A DNA stretch of 64,000 bases. Origin: Rhynchopus euleeides (lineage: Eukaryota; Euglenozoa; Diplonemea; Diplonemida; Diplonemidae). The translations under genes were made by a program, and so were the position numbers. The stretch is taken from assembly GCA_963210315.1 (NCBI GenBank), contig OY723250.1, positions 930,001 through 994,000 on the forward strand, in the 5' to 3' direction. The notes under the pieces were generated by a model. It worked only from the letters and a program-made list of their open reading frames with translations. It ran no database searches and was not told the origin of the DNA. Shown here in pieces: positions 58,482 through 64,000 of this stretch. Numbering within the stretch: position 1 is the stretch's first letter; every line of letters starts with the position of its first letter.

Positions 58482-61400
58482 ATGAGTCGCTCTATGGGGG
58501 AGGTCCGTGCTGGCTGGGACACGGCACGTCCAGGGGGTGTGTACCGCCCTGGCGGTGCGTTCAGGCCTGACGCGCAGCGATCTGTGCCGCACGCCGCAGC
58601 GCGCAGCCAGGAGGCGTTTCCTACCCCGCATGTGCCGATCTACCACGACCCCTCGTGTGGGTTCGGGTATGGGTCGGTGTACAACCCGGTGTCGCATGAG
58701 CATGATGTTGGCCAGGTGCCGTGCCAGCAGTACCGCGTGCCCCCGCCCCTGCGCGAGCCTGCCACATATGAAGGGTTCTACGCCAGGTCGTACCGTTACT
58801 CCCCTTATACCGAGTCGCCGCGGCATATGATGACATACACAGAGAATGCAGGGCTGCTTGTGTCCTACCAAGACTACGCGCCGCACAACCATGCGTACAC
58901 CAGCTACTCGCAGGAGTACCCCACGCAGCCAGAGGTGCGTGCTGAGGCGTCTGTGCCGTGTGATGGGACAGGTGCTCCGACGCACGAAGCGGAGGTGCAT
59001 GATGAGGCGCGCCCGACGCCCGCTGCTGCGGGGCCCGCTGAAGGGTGTGCCGTGACGGCGCTGGCGGCGGTTCTGTCAGTCTGTTCCGTGGCGTCTGCGA
59101 CCCTTCCACCCAAGAAGCGGAAACGACGGCGACAGAAGGCAGAGGAGCCTGCACCCTGCGACAGGGAGGCGCCGGAGTCGACGGTTGCGGCGATGTCGGC
59201 GGCGCTCGTTGCGCTGCATGCGGGGGCAGCCACGGAGAAGAAGAAGCGCAAGCGCCCTAAGAAGGCGGAGCGCCAGGCTACTGAAGCCCCTGCCCCTTCT
59301 GCCCCTGCCGAGGCCCAGGCTGACGGACAACCAAAGGCAAAGCCGGGGGCGAGCCCTGTGGCCCGTCCTGACCATGATCCGCAGCCGGAGTCGGAACCGG
59401 AATCAGCGCCCAGCGTGCGGCCAGCCAACCCGCCCCAACAGCCTTCCTTGACACGCGAGTTTGAGCAGATCCGCGACGAGGTGCAGCAGCAGCTGTCGTG
59501 CCTTGATGTTGTGTACAGCACGCTGAGCGGGGGTGCGAAGAAGGTGCGCTTCGGCGAGATCGACACAGCTGTCATCGGCAGCGGCGACTCCTCCAGCGGC
59601 AGCGACTGCGACTTCCCCTCCCTCCCGCAGGGTGCAGGTCAGCCTGTGCGGGGCGACCCCAACGCTGGGAAGCGCACATTGTACAGCACCATTGCCGACA
59701 AGATCCCCACCGCCCCCTCGTCAGCCTCCTCTGCGAAGGCGGCATCAACCGGCGGTGCATGGGGCCAGTCGGGCCGCGTGTCGCGCATCCTCAACACCAT
59801 GCGCCGCGTGGCCAACGTGAGGCGCACACGAGAAGTCCCTGCCGAGAGCGACGGTGACACCGACTGGGAGACGGTGGAGGAAACGCTCGAGCCGTTGCAC
59901 CCCGATGCCTCTGATGAGGAGGAGGATGATGAGGATTTCCCCGCGCTCGGTGCGTCTGCCAAGCGCAGTGTCAGGCCGGCGGCACAGACGACGCGCATCG
60001 TCAACCTCGGGGGGAAGTGGCAGCGGTCGTTGGATCTGTTGAAGCGCATGCGGGGCCCTGATGCAGCACCAGAAGCCACTGCTGCAAAGCAACCGAAGGG
60101 TACCAAGGCTAAGAAGACCAAGGCGCCTCCACAGAAGCCAGAGCCGAAGAAGCCCGCTGTGCAACAGAAGGCACCGCCCCCGACACCAAAGGTCACTACG
60201 CCTGCCTCTGCGTCGCTGAAGCCGACTGTGACGAAGCCCGGCACGCCGAATACTCCGTCGCTGAAGCCTGCTGCGCCTGGGGCGCAGGACACGAAGAAGA
60301 AGGAGAAGGAGAAGAAGAAGAAGCAGGAGATGCCTGTGGTGATCGGCGGCAAGCGGGAGCAGGAGCGCATCCATGTGACGATGATGAAGATCAAGCAGAT
60401 GCAGAACCTGGAGCAGAAGCGCAAGGAGGAGGAAGATGCGGCGCGGGCACGCGCGCTCAGCAGGAAGCCACGCAAGACGGAGACAATCGACCTGCTGGGG
60501 TTCGCCAAGCCGAAACACAAGCGTGCCCTCAACGAGCCGGCGGGCAGCCGGCCTGGGTCGGAGCAGGAGGCACCACCTGCGAGCCGCCCTCTCACCACCA
60601 TGCGGTCTGTGTCTGCCCCTGCGACGGCGAAGAGTGTCGTGCAGGACTCGCCGCGTGAGGTGCAAGGCGCACAACGTCCAGGTGTCCGTGACAGCCGTCC
60701 CCAAGGCAAGCTCTTCCCTGCAGCGGATGTGCCGGTGGCGGGGGCGGCAGTGCCGGAGCCCGCAGTGCAGCCTGCGCCTGCGTCAGTGCAGGTGGAGGTG
60801 GAGGTGCCGAAGCCCAGCCCTGCAGCGGTGAACCCTGCGCTGAACGAAGAGGAGTGGCCATCGCTGGCACCCGCCGCCCCGAAGGCAGCACCACGCAGCA
60901 AGCGGGAGCCGCTGTCTGATTCTGACGGGCCAGCGCCGGCCCGATCGCGCAGCGCAGAGGTGCGGCCGACGTCGTCTGCTTCCCTGATGCAGCCGCCGTC
61001 CAAGGTGGCGGACGGTGTGCAGGCTGCAGAGAAGAAGGCGGTCCCCAAGCCTGCTCCGAAGGCGAAGCCTGCCAAGCCTTCTGCTGAAGCGAAGTCCAAG
61101 ACAAAGGCAGCCAGCAAGCCGGCCCCGAAGAAAGGCCCGACAGAGGTTGACGGGTTGAAGATCTTCGCCAACTCGAAGAAGCCCCCACGCACTGTGGAGC
61201 CGCCGCGTGACGTCGAGGCGCCAAAGACAGTGAAGCTGAAGGGGAAGGCCAAGGAACTGTTCGAGAAGGATCTGCTCACCAAGCAGGGCACGCTGATTGT
61301 GAAGAGCGCGAAGAAGGTGCAGAAGCGCAGCAGGGTCAAGAAGATCATCCTGCGTGAGGTGGAGCGTGAGCGGAAGCGCCTCCAGCGCCTGCTGGCAGAG

Positions 61401-62555
61401 ACGAACCGCCTCCTGGTGGCGGCTGCAGCCGCAGCGCCGCAGCCGCGTATCCTCAACGGAGGGTGCTGCGTGACAAGCGACGGCCGCACGGTGCAGCTGA
61501 ACGAGGGGATAATTGCCTATGCAGGCCCGACTGACCCCTTCCCCGCACCCCCGCCACGGATGACGAAGCGCCGCTACCGCAAGGAGAAGGCCAAGGCAGC
61601 AAAGCAGCTCGCACAGCAGCAGCAGGAACAGCGCGATGCCGAGCAAGCCGAACAGGCCGACACCGAAGCCGACGACAAGACCCACCACCGCAGCCTCGAG
61701 GAGAAACAACAGCAGGCGGAGAAGCAGCAGCTGGCTGTCGCTGTGCGGAGATACCTGCACCCCCGCAACCCTCTTGCCCACCAGATCGACACGCGTGCAG
61801 GGCCCAACGCCGACCCCTTCGTACGGGAGTACGTCAAGCAGTGCCTCAGCAAAGACCTCGACGGCTTGGTCGTCTCCATGATGCGCCGCCTCAAAGAGCT
61901 GCAGGAGCGCCTGCGTGAGGAACAGCCGCAGAAGTTCAAGGCGAAGAGACGCTACGTCATCGGGCTGAAGGAATGCCTGAAAGCCGCAAACCTGAAGCTC
62001 CTGAAGGCCGCCATCGTGGTACCCGACGTCGACGTATCTCGAGACAGGGGCGGGCTGGACGACATCCTGGGACGCATTGTCGAGAGCTGCGTGCGCTCCG
62101 ACGTCCCTCTGATCTTCGCCATGTCACGCCGCACCCTCGGCGTGCAGTGCTTCGGGCCTGCCCTCCGCAACACCTCCTGCATCGGGCTCTTCTCTGTCGA
62201 CGGAGACCACGAGACCTACTCGAAGATCATCTCCGCCCGCGAGAAGCTGCAGCGAGACTACGACACCATTGCGGCAGACCACCCCAACCTGGTCCCTGCA
62301 GCACTGACGTACCACCTCACGGCGAAGGAGGAGGAGGAGGTACGCCGTGTGGAGTCCGAGCGTGCCCGCGAGAAGGAGCTGGAGGAGCTGCGTGTCAAAC
62401 GCGAGGAGCGCCGCAACCGTGTCCTGCAGCGGTCTGAGGAGAAGAAGGCTGCCAAGCTGAAGCAGAAGGCTGACAAGCAGAAGAAGCAGGAGGAAGGGAA
62501 GCGGGCGAAACAGGCAGACCAGGCAGAGCAGGCGCCCCCAGCCGATGCTGGCTGA
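58482..62555 (+). CDS. SECISBP2: SECIS-binding protein 2 homologue, 1357 aa
   Basis: RNA-binding factor that recognises SECIS elements in selenoprotein mRNAs and recruits the Sec-specific elongation machinery. The C-terminal L7Ae/L30e-type domain (~1150-1260) matches SBP2 closely: KRRYVIGLKECLKAANLKLL, KAAIVVPDVDV, RGGLDDILGRIVESCVRSDV, PLIFAMSRRTLGVQCFG, IGLFSVDGDHETYSKII. The segment before it (VREYVKQCLSKDLDGLVVSM) matches the helix preceding the domain in animal SBP2. Upstream (~920-970) a basic block (KELFEKDLLTKQGTLIVKSA, KKVQKRSRVKKIILREVERE) is a candidate Sec-incorporation domain. The first ~900 residues are disordered, with Pro/Ala/Lys-rich repeats and three [F/W]P[S/A]L motifs (DFPSL, DFPALG, EWPSL). 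Residues ~1270-1357 form a Glu/Lys/Arg coiled-coil tail. Single exon; longer than human SBP2 (~850). Its presence predicts selenoproteins in this organism. Confidence 0.92.
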   Translation: MSRSMGEVRAGWDTARPGGVYRPGGAFRPDAQRSVPHAAARSQEAFPTPHVPIYHDPSCGFGYGSVYNPVSHEHDVGQVPCQQYRVPPPLREPATYEGFYARSYRYSPYTESPRHMMTYTENAGLLVSYQDYAPHNHAYTSYSQEYPTQPEVRAEASVPCDGTGAPTHEAEVHDEARPTPAAAGPAEGCAVTALAAVLSVCSVASATLPPKKRKRRRQKAEEPAPCDREAPESTVAAMSAALVALHAGAATEKKKRKRPKKAERQATEAPAPSAPAEAQADGQPKAKPGASPVARPDHDPQPESEPESAPSVRPANPPQQPSLTREFEQIRDEVQQQLSCLDVVYSTLSGGAKKVRFGEIDTAVIGSGDSSSGSDCDFPSLPQGAGQPVRGDPNAGKRTLYSTIADKIPTAPSSASSAKAASTGGAWGQSGRVSRILNTMRRVANVRRTREVPAESDGDTDWETVEETLEPLHPDASDEEEDDEDFPALGASAKRSVRPAAQTTRIVNLGGKWQRSLDLLKRMRGPDAAPEATAAKQPKGTKAKKTKAPPQKPEPKKPAVQQKAPPPTPKVTTPASASLKPTVTKPGTPNTPSLKPAAPGAQDTKKKEKEKKKKQEMPVVIGGKREQERIHVTMMKIKQMQNLEQKRKEEEDAARARALSRKPRKTETIDLLGFAKPKHKRALNEPAGSRPGSEQEAPPASRPLTTMRSVSAPATAKSVVQDSPREVQGAQRPGVRDSRPQGKLFPAADVPVAGAAVPEPAVQPAPASVQVEVEVPKPSPAAVNPALNEEEWPSLAPAAPKAAPRSKREPLSDSDGPAPARSRSAEVRPTSSASLMQPPSKVADGVQAAEKKAVPKPAPKAKPAKPSAEAKSKTKAASKPAPKKGPTEVDGLKIFANSKKPPRTVEPPRDVEAPKTVKLKGKAKELFEKDLLTKQGTLIVKSAKKVQKRSRVKKIILREVERERKRLQRLLAETNRLLVAAAAAAPQPRILNGGCCVTSDGRTVQLNEGIIAYAGPTDPFPAPPPRMTKRRYRKEKAKAAKQLAQQQQEQRDAEQAEQADTEADDKTHHRSLEEKQQQAEKQQLAVAVRRYLHPRNPLAHQIDTRAGPNADPFVREYVKQCLSKDLDGLVVSMMRRLKELQERLREEQPQKFKAKRRYVIGLKECLKAANLKLLKAAIVVPDVDVSRDRGGLDDILGRIVESCVRSDVPLIFAMSRRTLGVQCFGPALRNTSCIGLFSVDGDHETYSKIISAREKLQRDYDTIAADHPNLVPAALTYHLTAKEEEEVRRVESERAREKELEELRVKREERRNRVLQRSEEKKAAKLKQKADKQKKQEEGKRAKQADQAEQAPPADAG

Positions 62556-64000
62556 GCGAACGGAAGGCGGGGGGGGTGGGGGGGGGGGGACACCCTCCTG
62601 TGTGTGTGTGTATCCCGTCAGACCCTTCGTATCCCCCATGCCCTTCCTCCCAAGCAATGCGGGTTAGCAGAGATTGCCGAGCCACGGGGATAGCCCCCCC
62701 CTGTTGCCGTCAATATGTTCTAAATATCTCAAAGGGTGGCTGGGTTCCAACAAGCAACGAAGAAGTGTGGGGGGGAGGGGGCGGGGGTGGGAGGGGTGCG
62801 TGTGTGTGGGGGGGGGGGGGATGCTGCCTCTCTGCCCCCAGTGTGTGAGCTTTCCAGGTTTCGGATTGTGTTCTTCCATTTTATTTTGATTCCCCCCCCT
62901 TTTTTTTGAACCCTGCCTTTGTCGGGGCAGCCCCCAGAATCGCCGGGAATCAGAGGATGCCACACACTGGGTGGGAAGTGGGTGTTCAGGAGGGGCAATC
63001 CATATTAATTTTTTTTGTTAGTGTTTGTCCAGCGGATCCAACTGGGGAAACCTTTCTGTGCCTTTTTTTTCCAGCTGGATCTTGCGGCCCCCCTCCATCG
63101 GACAGCCTGAGGGGAGTGGTGTACCCACAGAGTGGGGATCTGCATCCCAGCTAAAGGCGGGGAGAGGCTAACACTTCCCCTCCCCTCCCTCCTCTCTCTC
63201 TATCTCTACATACATCACTCACCCTGCGCCCTACTTTTCCCTACATCATGACCTGCTGAGGACCTCCTTCACATGCCCCCCCACTACCACCCCTCCTTCG
63301 TTATGCATAGTTTATGATTCGTACGGCTTTCTTCAGGTGAACGAATCCAAATACAAATGTTTTAACCCCACGTGTGATTATTGTGTGAACCAATGTCCAG
63401 TGATTCGGGGGAGGGGTGGGGTGGGGTGGGGGGCGCGGAGACTGTTTTGCGGATTGCGGACCAGTCAGTGTTGCCTGATGGGGGGGAGGGGGCGGGGGTC
63501 TGTCGGAGCAAGAGAGGTGGCTTGTCTTGCTGCCGAATCGCCCAGCCTTTGGATGCTGCCCATACCCCAGAGGGGGTGATATGGGGGCAGTGCGCGACTG
63601 CACAGGCGGTGCCATATTTTTTTTTGGCTCAGCTCCCTCTCTCTTCCCCCCCCTTCTCCCCCACTTCAGAGCGGAACGCTCCTCTGTGGGCTTGCAAAAT
63701 CACCAGGGGCCGCTATGGTCACGTCTAAAAAAGCCTTCAAACTGAAGGGTGGTGGTGAGGGGGTGTGTGGGGGCGCCGATCCTGGCCCTTCGGAACCCCC
63801 CCCCCCCTCTCTCTCTTCCCCTTCCCCTGCTTTAACGGAAATTCTTGCCCCTGCGCCTCGAGGAAGGCAGCCTTGGTGGTGTGTCCGTGCCATCTTATCA
63901 TATGTGTTTGCAGTAGTTTCTGTGGCAGGTTGGGTCGCCCAATCCTCAGACGCCTCAGAGGGGCTTTGGCGGGTGTGCAGAGAATGACCGCATCTGCTCA
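62556..64000. other. No gene recognised; G- and C-run-rich flank
   Basis: G runs at 62570-62590, 62768-62790 and 62809-62820 follow the SBP2 stop. A pyrimidine-rich stretch is at 63170-63300. An ORF at 63721-63987 with one hydrophobic segment (CVRAILSYVFAVVSVAGWVA) has no domain and is not supported. Confidence 0.5.

Noticed and set aside
59639-61489. 616-codon ORF antisense to SBP2
   Set aside because: Same cause: Ala/Lys codons of the + strand read as Ser/Gly/Leu/Phe on the other strand. No independent support.
1-64000. tRNA, 5S rRNA or snRNA genes
   Set aside because: I looked for T-loop-like ggttcrantcc words with matching acceptor stems and found none that fold convincingly. A covariance-model search could still reveal some.
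1-64000. Retrotransposon polyprotein (reverse transcriptase/integrase)
   Set aside because: No YxDD, integrase zinc finger or RNase H motif was seen in any frame.

Overview
This is nuclear DNA from a repeat-rich, intron-containing eukaryote, most likely a unicellular alga or other protist. The reasons are GT-AG introns that restore reading frames exactly, a eukaryotic translation-factor MIF4G protein, prefoldin subunit 2, a Golgi nucleotide-sugar transporter, a cytochrome P450, a SECIS-binding protein, and wide intergenic deserts full of short inverted repeats. The glutamate-cysteine ligase is the animal/fungal/alveolate type, not the plant type, which argues against green plants. I cannot name the species.

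Eleven well-supported genes all lie on the + strand: an unknown protein (8540-9892, 2 exons), eIF4G-like MIF4G protein (14160-16018, 4 exons), GDP-fucose/GDP-mannose-type transporter (20091-22154, 6 exons), coiled-coil protein (32399-34240), prefoldin subunit 2 (35597-36022), HAD 5'-nucleotidase-like protein (37607-38359), cytochrome P450 with an abnormal I helix (39723-41003), a probably myristoylated GAF-domain protein (41751-43118), a membrane protein (51086-51760), glutamate-cysteine ligase (52201-54312) and SECIS-binding protein 2 (58482-62555). Functionally they are scattered housekeeping genes: translation, chaperoning, glycosylation, glutathione synthesis and selenocysteine decoding. 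They do not form a pathway cluster. Most starts follow a polypyrimidine/poly-C tract and an AG, suggesting 5'-UTR introns or leader trans-splicing.

Region by region: 1-8.5 kb is a gene desert built of satellites, a 30-bp iteron-like array and several inverted-repeat elements. 8.5-22.2 kb carries three genes with repeats between them. 23.9-25.5 kb is a complete-looking element with ~240-bp terminal inverted repeats, TA at both ends and one spliced HTH-type gene. 25.5-32.3 kb is a graveyard of elements that includes a hAT transposase C-terminal fragment (about 31.0-31.5 kb) and a large AT-rich palindrome. 32.4-43.1 kb is the gene-dense core. 43.86-46.20 kb is a ~75-copy 31-bp minisatellite. 46.2-50.6 kb holds broken coding sequence and repeats. 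51.1-54.3 kb has two genes, 56.4-57.35 kb is an unusual A-B-A'-B' inverted-repeat structure, and the window ends with the SBP2 gene and a G-rich tail.

At least eight dispersed repeat families recur, many of them hairpins closed by a c(GNA)g triloop. No rRNA or tRNA gene, CRISPR array or reverse transcriptase was recognised.
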